Made by a program: the position numbers and the translations under genes. A stretch of 64,000 nucleotides of DNA from Nannocystis bainbridge (GTDB taxonomy: Bacteria; Myxococcota_A; Polyangia; Nannocystales; Nannocystaceae), in the NCBI RefSeq assembly GCF_028368995.1, contig NZ_JAQNDL010000003.1, positions 620,001 through 684,000 on the forward strand. Direction: 5' to 3'. A model generated the notes under the pieces. That model was given only the letters and a program-made list of their open reading frames with translations, searched no databases and was not told the DNA's origin. Shown here one piece after another: positions 8,558-17,037 of the stretch (position 1 is the stretch's first letter; every line of letters begins with the position of its first letter).

Positions 8558-9316
8558 GTGTCTCCCGCCGCCACCGATCGGATCTCGGTCATCGCCAGCG
8601 AGATCGTCACCGCGGTCGGCTGCTTCGCCGCCGGCCTGGTGCTGATCCTGGGGATCCCCGGCGTCGCCGACGGCCTGCGCGCCGCCTTCGCCGCGCTGTT
8701 CGGCCAGCCGGTGCTGCCGCCGGACCAGGCCAAGATTGCCCTGTCGATGGCGCTGACCCCGATCGCCACCCTGTGCGGCGCCTTCCTTTACGACCGCCTC
8801 GGCCGCTTGTTCGATCCCGGCCCGCTGCCCCCGCTCGTGCCGGCCGCGCAGCAGCCCCGCCTGCCCCGGGCCGCGACGATCTCCCTCGTCTACCTCTGCA
8901 CCGCCGTGGTCGGCAGCTACGCCCTCGGCTTCCTCATGCAGCTGCTGGGCGCCCCGATCGCCGAGCAGCGGCTGGTCCTCGACCTCGTCGCCGCCGGCGG
9001 CCCCGCCCTCGCCAGCCTGGTGTTCTCGGCCCTCGCGCTGGCCCCGCTCGGCGAGGAGCTGTTCTTCCGCGGCCTCGTGTTCCGCCGGATCGCTCACCGC
9101 GCCGGCATGTGGCCCGCGCTCGTCACCTCGTCCCTGCTGTTCGCCGTCTTCCACGGCAACCTCCAGGGCCTCGTCGTCTATCTCTGGCTCGGGCTGGTGT
9201 TCGCCGGGGTCTACGCGGCCACCGGGCGGCTGTCCTGCGCCGTCGCCGTGCATTTCGGCAACAACGCCATCACCTTGCTGACCCTGCTGGCCCCGCGGGG
9301 CGACGGGGCGACCTGA
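8558..9316 (+). CDS. CPBP family intramembrane glutamic endopeptidase
   Basis: A 252-residue multi-pass membrane protein of the CPBP (Abi/Rce1-like) family. The EExxxR motif is seen as GEELFFRGL (E166, E167, R171), followed by the second motif FHGN (H199) and the third HFGNN near residue 230. These residues are the catalytic and metal or water-activating positions of the family. Six or more hydrophobic segments are visible. The start is a GTG with a weak ribosome-binding site. Relatives process prenylated or membrane-embedded peptides, or act in bacteriocin self-immunity; the bacterial substrate is generally unknown, and no peptide gene is evident nearby. Confidence 0.88.
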   Translation: MSPAATDRISVIASEIVTAVGCFAAGLVLILGIPGVADGLRAAFAALFGQPVLPPDQAKIALSMALTPIATLCGAFLYDRLGRLFDPGPLPPLVPAAQQPRLPRAATISLVYLCTAVVGSYALGFLMQLLGAPIAEQRLVLDLVAAGGPALASLVFSALALAPLGEELFFRGLVFRRIAHRAGMWPALVTSSLLFAVFHGNLQGLVVYLWLGLVFAGVYAATGRLSCAVAVHFGNNAITLLTLLAPRGDGAT

Positions 9317-9360
9317 GCCAGACTTGTGATGTAGCGCTCGTTTTAATCGCGCGGAAGTTC

Positions 9361-9389
9361 TTGCTCCCGGCCCGGGCCCCTGGTAGGTT
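9361..9389 (+). promoter_or_regulatory. Candidate promoter of tRNA-Arg
   Basis: TTGCTC and TAGGTT separated by 17 bp resemble a housekeeping -35/-10 pair. Initiation about 7 bp later would leave a leader of about 27 nt before the mature tRNA. The hexamers are imperfect. Confidence 0.35.
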
Positions 9390-9422
9390 TCGCCGCCCCT
9401 GCACCACACGTGCCGGGGTTTT

Positions 9423-9496
9423 GCATCCGTAGCTCAGTTGGATAGAGCGTCGGTCTACGGAACCGAAAGTCGTAGGTTCGAATCCTTCCGGATGCG
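9423..9496 (+). tRNA. tRNA-Arg(ACG)
   Basis: A 74-nt cloverleaf. The acceptor arms GCATCCG and CGGATGC pair perfectly with discriminator G. The D-arm is GCTCAGTTGGATAGAGC. The anticodon stem TCGGT/ACCGA encloses loop CTACGGA, giving anticodon ACG, the substrate of TadA, whose gene lies about 2 kb downstream. The T-arm is TAGGTTCGAATCCT. Confidence 0.97.
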
Positions 9497-9497
9497 C

Positions 9498-9533
9498 AGC
9501 GAGAGGGGCCCCCACCGGGGCCTCTCTCGCTTT
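9498..9533 (+). terminator. Rho-independent terminator of tRNA-Arg
   Basis: A 15-bp stem with one mismatch (arms 9498-9512 and 9517-9531, AGCGAGAGGGGCCCC pairing) and a 4-nt loop, followed by TTT. It begins two bases after the tRNA 3' end. Confidence 0.85.
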
Positions 9534-9682
9534 CTGCGTCTGCAGATCTTCCCGCCGAGGCCGCCGCGAGGGTCGACGCCTGCTCGACGCGGCGTCGGCT
9601 CGCCGGTCGATCGTCCGCGAGCCGGCGACCTCGGCCGCGCCGGTCCGCGGCCCCCGCCTGTCGCGCCGGAGCATGAATCTTC

Positions 9683-9719
9683 GGACATGTCCCTTCAGAC
9701 ATGCCTGAAGGGTCATCCC
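9683..9719. repeat. CATGTCC palindrome pair
   Basis: GGACATGTCC-CTTC-AGACATG, then ACATGCCTGAAGGGTCAT, a tail-to-tail run of two related elements in the space between the tRNA-Arg terminator and the lipoprotein gene at 9840. Confidence 0.75.
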
Positions 9720-9839
9720 TCTTCGCTCCAGCCCGGTCGCGATGATGTCACCTGGGGCGAGGCCCGCGCGGCCCGTGGGGGCCATTTGCCCACTGGCGCG
9801 CGTCCTTGCCCCGGTGGTAGATCGTCGCGCACACCGCCT

Positions 9840-11348
9840 ATGCTTCGTCCGCGCGCGCTCATCCCCAGTGTCACCGTCGGCCTCGTTCTCGCGGCCCTCG
9901 CCTGCAACCTCACCCCTGACGCGAGCACCACCGACTCGGGTGACAGCGACACCGACGCCAGCACCGAGGGCACCGACACGAGCAACGAGCCGACCACCGC
10001 CGGCCCGACCACCGACGAGCCGCCGACGACCAGCAGCCCCGGCACCACCGACGGGACCGAGACCGGCACCTCGACCACCACCACGGACACCGACACGACC
10101 GCGGGCCCGACCACCGAGACCGGCACCACCGGCCCCGACCCCGCCGGCGTCACCATCTACGACATCCAGGGCGGCACCATCGCCGAGAAGACCGTCGTCA
10201 CCGTCAAGGGCGTCGTCATCACCTCGCCGGTCCGCATCGACAACATGGGCAAGGGCACCATCTTCGTCCAGGACCCGCAGGGCGGCGAGCTGTCGGGCAT
10301 CGCCGTGTTCCTCTACGAAGAGGTGGCGATGAACTTCGGCGTCAAGCCGGGCGTGATCGTCGACATCACCGGCGAGTACACCGAGTTCTTCGGCGAGAGC
10401 CAGATCCAGGTCACCAGCGTCGACGCGATCGTCGAGGTCGGCCAGGGCGAGTCGCCGCCGCCGGTGGTGGTCGCCGCCGCCGACATCGCCACCGGCGGCG
10501 CCAAGGCCGAGGCCTACGAGGGCGTGCTCGTCCAGGTCGAGGACGTCACCGTCACCAACCCCGCCGTCGATCAGAGCGACTTCGAGGTCGAGGGCGGCCT
10601 GCGGATCAACGACTTCTTCCTGTTCCCGCAGATGGAGAAGCCCGTGGTCGTCAACGGCCAGGTGTTCACCACCATCGCCGGCCCGCTGCGCTACAGCTAC
10701 GACAACCACAAGATCGCCCCGCGCGCCGCCGCCGACCTCGTCTCCGGCGTCGTCCCGCCGGCCGAGGAGCAGACGATCTACGCCATCCAGGAGGGCACGC
10801 TGCCGGTGCAGACCCCGGTGCTGATCAAGGGCGCGATCGTCACCTCGCCGCTCACCTTCAAGAAGGACGGCTTCTTCATTCAGGACCCGATGGGCGGCGA
10901 GCACTCGGGCATCTACGTCTACGTCGGCAACAAGGCCGTCGACGTCAAGCCGGGCGACGTGGTCGACGTCGAGGGCATCTACGACGAGTTCTTCGAGAAC
11001 TCGCAGATCGAGGTCGCCGACGCGGCCAAGATCGTCGTCACCGGCAGCGGCGCCATCCCGGCCCCCGAGGTCGTGTCCGCGGCCGACGTGGCCACCGGCG
11101 GCCCGCTGCAGGAGGCCTACGAGGGCGTGCTCGTCACCGTCGAGAACGTCCAGGTCGCCGCGATCAACGCGATGTTCGGCGACTTCGAGCTCACCTCCGG
11201 CCTGCTCGTCGACGACATCTTCATCGCCAAGGTCGACTGGAAGCTGCCGATGGTCGCCGACATGTTCGCCTCGCTGACCGGCCCGCTGACGTTCACCTTC
11301 GAAGAGGCCCGGCTGCTCCCGCGCACGCCCGCCGACATCGTGCCCTGA
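9840..11348 (+). CDS. Lipoprotein with two tandem OB-fold-like domains
   Basis: A 502-residue surface lipoprotein. The ATG at 9840 gives a proper signal peptide ending in the lipobox LAALAC, followed by a stalk of about 75 residues made almost entirely of Thr, Ser, Asp, Gly and Pro. The rest is an internal duplication. One domain starts VTIYDIQGGTIAEKTVV (about residue 103), the second TIYAIQEGTLPVQTPV (about residue 313), each with the same order of motifs (GVVITSP/GAIVTSP, FVQDPQGGELSGI/FIQDPMGGEHSGI, YTEFFGESQI/YDEFFENSQI). This domain resembles the OB-fold modules attached to secreted ExeM/YhcR-type nucleases, but no nuclease domain is present here. A binding role is therefore more likely than catalysis. 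Confidence 0.75.
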   Translation: MLRPRALIPSVTVGLVLAALACNLTPDASTTDSGDSDTDASTEGTDTSNEPTTAGPTTDEPPTTSSPGTTDGTETGTSTTTTDTDTTAGPTTETGTTGPDPAGVTIYDIQGGTIAEKTVVTVKGVVITSPVRIDNMGKGTIFVQDPQGGELSGIAVFLYEEVAMNFGVKPGVIVDITGEYTEFFGESQIQVTSVDAIVEVGQGESPPPVVVAAADIATGGAKAEAYEGVLVQVEDVTVTNPAVDQSDFEVEGGLRINDFFLFPQMEKPVVVNGQVFTTIAGPLRYSYDNHKIAPRAAADLVSGVVPPAEEQTIYAIQEGTLPVQTPVLIKGAIVTSPLTFKKDGFFIQDPMGGEHSGIYVYVGNKAVDVKPGDVVDVEGIYDEFFENSQIEVADAAKIVVTGSGAIPAPEVVSAADVATGGPLQEAYEGVLVTVENVQVAAINAMFGDFELTSGLLVDDIFIAKVDWKLPMVADMFASLTGPLTFTFEEARLLPRTPADIVP

Positions 11349-11360
11349 GCGGAGATCGCC

Positions 11361-11867
11361 TTGCACGATAGCGCGCAGCACGCGCTCGACCTCCGATACA
11401 TGCGCGCCGCTCTGGCGATCGCCGAAGCGGCCGCGGCCGCCGGCGACGTCCCGGTCGGCGCGCTGGTCGTGCTGGACGGCGTGATCCTCGGGGTCGGCGG
11501 CAACACCCGCGAGCAGGGCGCCGACCCGACCGGCCACGCCGAGATCGTCGCCCTGCGCGAGGCGTGCGCCGCTCGCCGGCGCTGGCGCGTCGACGGCGCG
11601 ACGCTCTACGTGACCCTGGAGCCGTGTCCGATGTGCGCCGGCGCGATCGTCAACGCCCGCGTCGCCCGCCTCGTGTACGGCGCCGCCGATCCCAAGGCCG
11701 GCGCCGTCCGCTCGCTCTTCAACCTCTGCGACGACCCGCGCCTCAACCACCGCCTGGCCGTCGTCCCCGGCGTGCTCGCCGGCGAGTCGGCCGCGCTCTT
11801 GCAAGCTTTCTTCCGCCGCGCCCGCGCCCGCGATAAAACCGGGCGGGGACCGAAGACGCGTGTCTGA
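11361..11867 (+). CDS. tadA: tRNA-specific adenosine deaminase TadA
   Basis: A 168-residue zinc deaminase that converts A34 to inosine in tRNA-Arg(ACG). Zinc ligands and catalytic glutamate are seen as H59-A-E61 and PCPMC with C89 and C92. VPVGALVV and the conserved family residues after the PCxxC element (NARVARLVYGA) are all present. The TTG start was preferred because ATG codons further in would remove the conserved helix LRYMRAALAIAEAA; GGAG lies about 5 bp upstream. It overlaps the following gene by 8 bp. The matching tRNA gene is about 1.9 kb upstream on the same strand. Confidence 0.95.
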   Translation: MHDSAQHALDLRYMRAALAIAEAAAAAGDVPVGALVVLDGVILGVGGNTREQGADPTGHAEIVALREACAARRRWRVDGATLYVTLEPCPMCAGAIVNARVARLVYGAADPKAGAVRSLFNLCDDPRLNHRLAVVPGVLAGESAALLQAFFRRARARDKTGRGPKTRV

Positions 11868-12846
11868 TCTCGCCGCCGTCCAGCAGCTCCTGGCGCACGG
11901 GCGCCTCAGCGTCGACCGCTGCGAGCGCGGCCGCACCACCTTCCTCTCGCACCTCGGCGCCGCCGCCAAGTTGGTCCCCGGCGCCTGGCTCGGCCACCGC
12001 GACCTGCTCTACGCGCTCGCGCTCGCCAACCTCAGCCCGACCCAGCGCAGCAGCCTCGCCCGCGCCGTGCTCGTCGAGCACGGCCGCGAGTTCGGCGTCG
12101 GTCGCCTGTCCCTCGTGACATGTCCTTCGGGACTCCCGCACGGCGGCAGCTCGCTCCTGCTGCGCCCGCGCGGCGGCGGCCCGACCTGCCTCTACACCTG
12201 GGCGCTCGGCCCTGGCGCCGGCCTGCCCGCCTGCGAGTGGCTGCTGCTGCGCGCCCTCCCGGGCTGGGCCCTGGACGCCCCGCCGGCCCCGCTCGCCCAC
12301 GCCGGCCTGGCCACCTTGCACGCGCTCGGCATGCACGTCGAGATCCTGTGCGCCACCGCCACCTGCGCCCGCCAGATCCAGGAGCACGCGCTCGGCGACC
12401 TCCCGTTCGGCGCCCACCCGCGGTTCGCCCCGCACCTCGACGGCGTGGTCCGCCCCGGCGGCGACGAGCCGGCCACCATCCGCCTGAGCCCGCACGACGC
12501 CTTCGACCCGCGTACTTTCGGACAGGTCGCAAAGAACAGGTCCCAAGAGCCAGCCTCCGCCATCGCCCTGGTCCTCGTCGACGCACCCCTTACCGTGCGA
12601 GCCGCCGTCGATACCTGGCTCAAAGGACAGCCGGCGCGCCGCCAGGTCGAGGTCGTCGCCGCTAGCTGCCCCGGCCGCCTCGGCCGCGACGCCCTCGCCG
12701 CCCTGTGGCGCAGCGGCGGCCAGCCGCAGGTGCTCCTGCGCGGCGACCCGGCCTGGACCGCGCCCGCGCACGCGTGGCTGCAGAGCCTCGGCGCCACGGT
12801 CGCCGCCCAGCACGACGACGGCACCCAGCTCGGCCTGTTCGGCTGA
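11860..12846 (+). CDS. Conserved-looking protein of unknown function, overlapping tadA
   Basis: A 328-residue soluble protein that I do not recognise. The GTG start overlaps the tadA stop region by 8 bp, so it is probably translationally coupled. The sequence is rich in Ala, Leu, Arg and His, with no signal peptide and no membrane segment. The N-terminal part (VQQLLAHGRLSVDRCERGRTTFLSHLG) and the end (HDDGTQLGLFG) have no motif I can assign. Two palindrome copies are read in frame, at 12117-12134 (VTCPSGL) and around 12531-12552. That both are tolerated suggests surface loops. Its position could suggest a tRNA- or nucleotide-related role, but that is only context. Confidence 0.7.
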   Translation: MSDLAAVQQLLAHGRLSVDRCERGRTTFLSHLGAAAKLVPGAWLGHRDLLYALALANLSPTQRSSLARAVLVEHGREFGVGRLSLVTCPSGLPHGGSSLLLRPRGGGPTCLYTWALGPGAGLPACEWLLLRALPGWALDAPPAPLAHAGLATLHALGMHVEILCATATCARQIQEHALGDLPFGAHPRFAPHLDGVVRPGGDEPATIRLSPHDAFDPRTFGQVAKNRSQEPASAIALVLVDAPLTVRAAVDTWLKGQPARRQVEVVAASCPGRLGRDALAALWRSGGQPQVLLRGDPAWTAPAHAWLQSLGATVAAQHDDGTQLGLFG

Positions 12847-13262
12847 CCTCCGCGCTCCCCGTCACCTCGCAGCGGTACGGCCGCGCTCCGAGTCGTGGCG
12901 AATCGATGTCGCCCCCGCGCTCGTGCACCGCGCCGCCCAGTCCCCGCGCGATCGACCTCGCTCCGCGCCGCCGAGTCCCCGCGAACGACCTCGCCGCCCG
13001 AGCCGCGCCGCCCGATCCCGCGAACGGCTTCGCCGCCGAGTTCCATGAACACCTCGGTCGTTGCCCGGATCTCCCGTCGCCGACGCCTCGCCTCGAGCTT
13101 TGCGATTCGGCGCCCGCGCCGGCCCATGTTGCCTCGCAGCGCCTCGGAGCGGCCTCATGACGCGCTCCGCGCCCCGGGCCCGCGTGTTTTCGCGCATACC
13201 GTCGTCGCGCCGCGGCCTGGAGGCTCGCCCGGGCTTTCTCTACAATCGCCGCCAACGCGCGA
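12847..13262 (+). other. Intergenic region with degenerate repeats, no gene seen
   Basis: 416 bases upstream of the MCP-like gene. From about 12900 to 13050 a loose repeat recurs, built on CCGCCGAGTCCCCGCGAACG and CGCCGCCCGATCCCGCGAACG. No reading frame has neighbour-like codon use. A TACAAT hexamer at 13241-13246 could be a -10 element, without a convincing -35. Confidence 0.4.
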
Positions 13263-15344
13263 ATGGACAACCGACCCTTGCCGCCCTGGTTGCCGCTGCT
13301 CCTCGGGCTTCTCGCCGGAATCGCCGTCCTCGGCGGTCTCGATCCTGTCTATCCCGGCGCCATCGCCTTGCTGACCGGCGCCGCCGGTTACTACATCGGC
13401 ATGCAGGCCGACAAGCAGCTCGCGCGGGCCGGCGACGAGCGGCAGGCCCTGCGTGAGGTCGAGGCGCGCAGCCACCAGTCCGAGCGCGCCCTGCACGACG
13501 CCACCGCCCACGCGCAGAGCCTCCAGACCCAGGTCCAGGAGCTCGCCGGGCGCCTGCAGAATTGCCAGGCCCACGGTCAGGAGCTCGCCGCTCGTCTGCA
13601 GGCCGACGCCCATCAGCTGCGCAACGCCGAGCTCGAGCAGCGCAGCCTCACCGCTCGCCTGCAGGAGGTCACCGCGCGCGCCCAGGAGCAGGCCGGGCGG
13701 GCCCAGGCCGCCGAGGTGCGGCTCGCCGATCTCGAGACCCGCCTGCAGGACGCCCAGTCCGAGAACCGCGCCCTGCAGCAGAGCGTGCGCGGCGGCGTGC
13801 CCGAGCTCGACGTCCTGCGCAACGAGCTCGAGACCGTGCGCCGCGGCGCCAACGAGACCCGGCACCGCCTCACCAGCGAGCTCGAGGCCTCCCGGCGCGA
13901 GCAAGAGGCCACCGCCGCCGATCTCGGGCGGATCCAGGGCCGCCTCGCCGAGGCGCTCAACCAGCGCGACGGCGCCGTGCGCGACGCCGAGGAGCTGCGG
14001 CGCATGCTCGACGAGGGCGGCCTGAGCTCCCGGGGCATCGACGCCGAGGCCACCGCGCTCATGCAGGAGCTGTCCGAGGGGCTCGGCACCACCACCGGCG
14101 CGCTCGAGGAGACCTCGCAGGCGCTCAACAACGTCAACGGCGGCCTCAAGGGCATCGCCGACAACGTCGAGCTGCTGGCCAGCAACGCCGAGGAGAGCGC
14201 CAGCTCGATCCTCGAGATGGCCGCCGCCAACGACGAGGTCGCCGAGAGCATGTTGAACCTCGCCGCCAGCGTGCAGGAGACCGCCACCTCGATCGAGGAG
14301 ATGACCTACTCGGTCAAGGAGGTCGCCAAGAACATCGAGGCGCTGAGCTCCACCGCCGAGGAGACCTCGCTGGCGATGACCGCCATGGACACCTCGATCC
14401 AGCAGGTCGAGAACAACGCCAACGAGACCGCCGGCCTGTCCGAAGAGGTGGTGTGGGCCGCCGAGGGCGGCGTCGACGCCATCAACCAGACCATCGAGGT
14501 CATCAACCTGATCAAGACCTACTCGGCCGACGGCGTGGCCGTCATCAGCCGCCTGGGCGAGCGCATCAGCGAGATCGGCAAGATCCTCAGCGTCATCGAC
14601 GACGTGTCCGAGCAGACCAACCTGCTCGCGCTCAACGCCGCCATCATCGCCGCCCAGGCCGGCGAGCACGGCAAGGGCTTCGCCGTCGTCGCCGACGAGA
14701 TCAAGGACCTCGCCGAGCGCTCCGCCAGCAGCACCAAGGAGATCGCCGACATCATCAAGGCCGTCCAGCGCGAGAGCCGGAACGCCGTCGAGGCGGTGCA
14801 GCGCTCGAGCAAGTCGGTCGACGACGGCGTGCGCGTCAGCCACCAGGCCGAGGACGCGCTCAAGCGGATCTCCGACGCCGCCCGCCGCTCCACCGGCATG
14901 GTCCGCGAGATCGCCCGCGTCGCCGTCCAGCAGACCCAGAACTCCAAGCAGGTCACCGACGCCATCAACGTCGTCGCTACCACCGTGCAGCAGGTCGCCA
15001 CCGCCACCAGCGAGCAGGCCCGCGGCGCCGAGCAGATCATGCGCTCGGCCGAGAAGATGAAGACGATCACCCGCCACGTCGAGCGCTCGACCCAGGAGCA
15101 GACCCGCGGCTCGCGCCAGATCACCCGCGCGATCGAGACGATCAGCGAGATGGTCAGCCAGCTCAGCAAGGCCCACCGGGCCCAGACCCAGGGCGCCGAC
15201 CAGATCGTCGAGGGCCTCAAGTCGGTCAAGGAGGGCATGACCTACCAGCGCAGCCTCTACGAGCAGCTCAGCTCGAGCGTCGGCGTCACCCCGCCGCGCC
15301 GCCAGCCCTCGCGCAACAGCAAGCCCGGCCCCGCGCGCATGTGA
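13263..15344 (+). CDS. Methyl-accepting chemotaxis protein-like transducer without a ligand-binding domain
   Basis: A 693-residue transducer. Two adjacent hydrophobic segments ([20 protein letters not shown] and [16 protein letters not shown], residues 5-47) form a hairpin with almost no periplasmic loop. About 230 residues of uninterrupted heptad-like coiled coil rich in Ala, Glu, Gln and Arg follow, then a cytoplasmic MCP signalling domain. The highly conserved hairpin tip is visible as [19 protein letters not shown] and is followed by [18 protein letters not shown] (about residues 445-485). The usual E-A-A-R of the tip reads I-I-A-A-Q here. It probably couples to a CheA/CheW array but senses something at or inside the membrane. 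No che genes are in the window. Confidence 0.88.
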   Translation: MDNRPLPPWLPLLLGLLAGIAVLGGLDPVYPGAIALLTGAAGYYIGMQADKQLARAGDERQALREVEARSHQSERALHDATAHAQSLQTQVQELAGRLQNCQAHGQELAARLQADAHQLRNAELEQRSLTARLQEVTARAQEQAGRAQAAEVRLADLETRLQDAQSENRALQQSVRGGVPELDVLRNELETVRRGANETRHRLTSELEASRREQEATAADLGRIQGRLAEALNQRDGAVRDAEELRRMLDEGGLSSRGIDAEATALMQELSEGLGTTTGALEETSQALNNVNGGLKGIADNVELLASNAEESASSILEMAAANDEVAESMLNLAASVQETATSIEEMTYSVKEVAKNIEALSSTAEETSLAMTAMDTSIQQVENNANETAGLSEEVVWAAEGGVDAINQTIEVINLIKTYSADGVAVISRLGERISEIGKILSVIDDVSEQTNLLALNAAIIAAQAGEHGKGFAVVADEIKDLAERSASSTKEIADIIKAVQRESRNAVEAVQRSSKSVDDGVRVSHQAEDALKRISDAARRSTGMVREIARVAVQQTQNSKQVTDAINVVATTVQQVATATSEQARGAEQIMRSAEKMKTITRHVERSTQEQTRGSRQITRAIETISEMVSQLSKAHRAQTQGADQIVEGLKSVKEGMTYQRSLYEQLSSSVGVTPPRRQPSRNSKPGPARM

Positions 15345-15412
15345 CCTCGAGGGCATGTCCGCGGGGACATGCCCGTGGGGACATGCCCCTTCGCGCATGT
15401 CCCCGGGGACAA
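15339..15412. repeat. Run of four CATGTCC/CATGCCC palindromes
   Basis: The run begins at the MCP stop codon (GCATGTGA) and continues as GGGCATGTCC-GCG-GGGACATGCCC-GTG-GGGACATGCCCC-TTC-GCGCATGTCC-CCG-GGGACA. Consecutive half-sites alternate in orientation, so several alternative hairpins can form. Confidence 0.85.
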
Positions 15413-15509
15413 GAGCCGCCTCCGTGCGGCCCCCCGCCCAGCTCTGTCCTGCCCCCCGACCCGCGCCCGCTCGCCCCGCCGCCTGCCGCCCGGCCCTCCG
15501 CGCGGGCCC

Positions 15510-16150
15510 TGTACCTCGGACCAGCTCGCCGCCCGCCGCCTGGCCCTCCGCGCGACCTGTCCCTCGGACCAGCTCGCCGCCTGCCGCTCTGGCCCTCCAC
15601 GCGGACCTGTCCCTCGGACCAGCTCGCCGCCTGCCGCCGGCCCTCTACGCGGGCCTTGGACCTCGGACCAGCTCCGCGACGCGCCGCCGGCCTTCTACGC
15701 GGGCCTTGGACCTCGGACCAGCTCCGCGACGCGCCGCCGGCCCTCTACGCGGGCCTGTCCCTCGAACCAGCTCGCCGCCTGCCGCCTGCCCCTCCGCCGG
15801 ACCCTCCGCGGACCTGTCCCTCGGACCAGCTCGCCGCCTGCCGCCTGCCTTTCTCCTCGACTCCAGCGGCCCATCGGGTAGCTGTCGCTCAGTCGCGGAC
15901 CTGTCCCTCGGACCAGCTCGCCGCCTGCCGCCTGCCTTTCTCCGCGGACCTGTCCCTCGGACCAGCTCGCCGCCTGCCTCTCTACGCGGACCTGTCCCTC
16001 CGGCCAGCCTCGCTGCCTGCTCCTCCGCGTAAACCTGTCCCTCGGACCAGCCTCACCGCCTGCCCTTCCGCGCCGACCTGTCCCTTGGACCAGCCTCGCC
16101 GCCTGCCCCTGACGGCTCCCTGCAGGCCGCCGGCGATCGCTCACCTGTCC
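15510..16150. repeat. Tandem repeat array (about 12-14 units) built on CCTGTCC half-sites
   Basis: About 640 bp of imperfect direct repeats with core ACCTGTCCCTCGGACCAGCT followed by CGCCGCCTGCCG. Unit length varies (about 32 to 63 bp), with two longer units containing GGCCTTGGACCTCGGACCAG. Each core holds the half-site CCTGTCC and a reduced partner GGACCAG, so the units are relatives of the dispersed palindrome. The array opens frames in several phases with no consistent coding bias. It fills the space between the MCP-like gene and tatB. Confidence 0.85.
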
Positions 16151-16296
16151 GGGCGTCGCCGCGCCGGCGCGTGCGGGACGTCCCTGGCGTCCCGTGCCGG
16201 CCCGTGGAGGCCCTCGGGGCTGCCCGCGCGCTCGCCCGCGCAGACTGCGCCCCCGGCCCGCTCGCCCGCGCCGCGGGACACTGCTATGGTCTGCCG

Positions 16297-17037
16297 GTGT
16301 TCGGCATCGGCATCACCGAGATGATCCTGGTCGGGCTCGTCGCCTTGATGCTCTTCTCCCCGCGCGAGCTGCCCAGCCTGATCAAGACCCTGGCCGGCAT
16401 CTACGGCAGCATCCGCCGCACGGCCGAGCAGTTCCGGGCCCAGGTCATGGAGGCCGACGAGCTGCGCGAGCCGATCGAGGAGATCCGGGCCGCCTACCAC
16501 GGCACCAAGGCCGAGCTCGACGGGGCCCGCGACGTCGCCCGCCGCGAGCTCCAGCGCGCCCGCATGGAGGTCGTCAAGGCCCAGCAGAAGATCAACGAGA
16601 TCGCCCGCGAAGAGGCCAAGCGCCCGCCTGTCCCTGGGGACATGCTCGCCGGGACAGGTCCTTCGACGCAGGTCTCTTCGGCCAGCCAGGCCGTCGCCGC
16701 CGCCTCCGCTGCCACGGCCGCCGCCTCCGCGGCCACGGCCGCTGCCTCCGCTGCCACGGCCGCCGCTGCCGCCTCGTCCGCCGCCGCCGAGGCCCCGACC
16801 GCCACCGCCTCGACCGTCGCCGCCGAGGCTGCCCCGCGCGCCGTCCCGGCCGCCGCCACCGTCTCGACCGTCGCCGCCGAAGCCGCCCCGCGCGCCGTCC
16901 CGGTCGCCGGCACCGTCTCCTCCGCCCCGCCCGAGGCGGTCCCGCGCGCCGTCCCGGTGCCGGGCGCCGTCCCGGTCGAACCCGCCTCGCGCGTGGCCGC
17001 GCCGGGCCGCCCCGTCAACGAGCGTGACGTCGCATGA
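16297..17037 (+). CDS. tatB: Sec-independent protein translocase subunit TatB (TatA/B family)
   Basis: A 246-residue Tat component. The GTG at 16297 yields MFGIGITEMILVGLVALMLF, the short periplasmic start and single membrane helix of TatB. A hinge (SPRELPSLIKTL) and amphipathic helix (YGSIRRTAEQFRAQV) follow, then a charged helical region to about residue 110. The last 130 residues are Ala/Pro/Val-rich with short tandem repeats (AASAATAAASAATA and AAPRAVPVAG types), unusually long for the family. Between the helix and this tail, two palindrome copies (16627-16665) encode PPVPGDMLAGTGPS. It overlaps tatC by 4 bp (ATGA). No separate tatA is in the window. Confidence 0.88.
   Translation: MFGIGITEMILVGLVALMLFSPRELPSLIKTLAGIYGSIRRTAEQFRAQVMEADELREPIEEIRAAYHGTKAELDGARDVARRELQRARMEVVKAQQKINEIAREEAKRPPVPGDMLAGTGPSTQVSSASQAVAAASAATAAASAATAAASAATAAAAASSAAAEAPTATASTVAAEAAPRAVPAAATVSTVAAEAAPRAVPVAGTVSSAPPEAVPRAVPVPGAVPVEPASRVAAPGRPVNERDVA
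16627..16665. repeat. Intragenic palindrome pair in tatB
   Basis: CCTGTCC-CTG-GGGACATG and GGGACAGG-TCC within the coding sequence, read in frame as a Pro/Gly/Thr-rich linker between the conserved domain and the Ala-rich tail. Confidence 0.75.

Noticed and set aside
9270..11969. 899-residue minus-strand open frame
   Set aside because: It runs opposite the lipoprotein and tadA and across the tRNA-Arg gene, with no domain or start signal. Shadow of high GC.
15510..16150. Array considered as CRISPR
   Set aside because: Repeat units are degenerate and of variable length, the sequence between cores is itself repeated rather than unique, and no cas gene is near.
16171..16296. Upstream extension of tatB
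   Set aside because: TatB starts directly with its membrane helix; the extra residues are Arg/Ala/Pro-rich and not seen in the family.
13562..16324. 920-residue plus-strand frame across the MCP-like gene and the tandem array
   Set aside because: Its first part is out of frame with the clear MCP sequence, and the rest is the repeat array translated as Pro/Arg-rich sequence.
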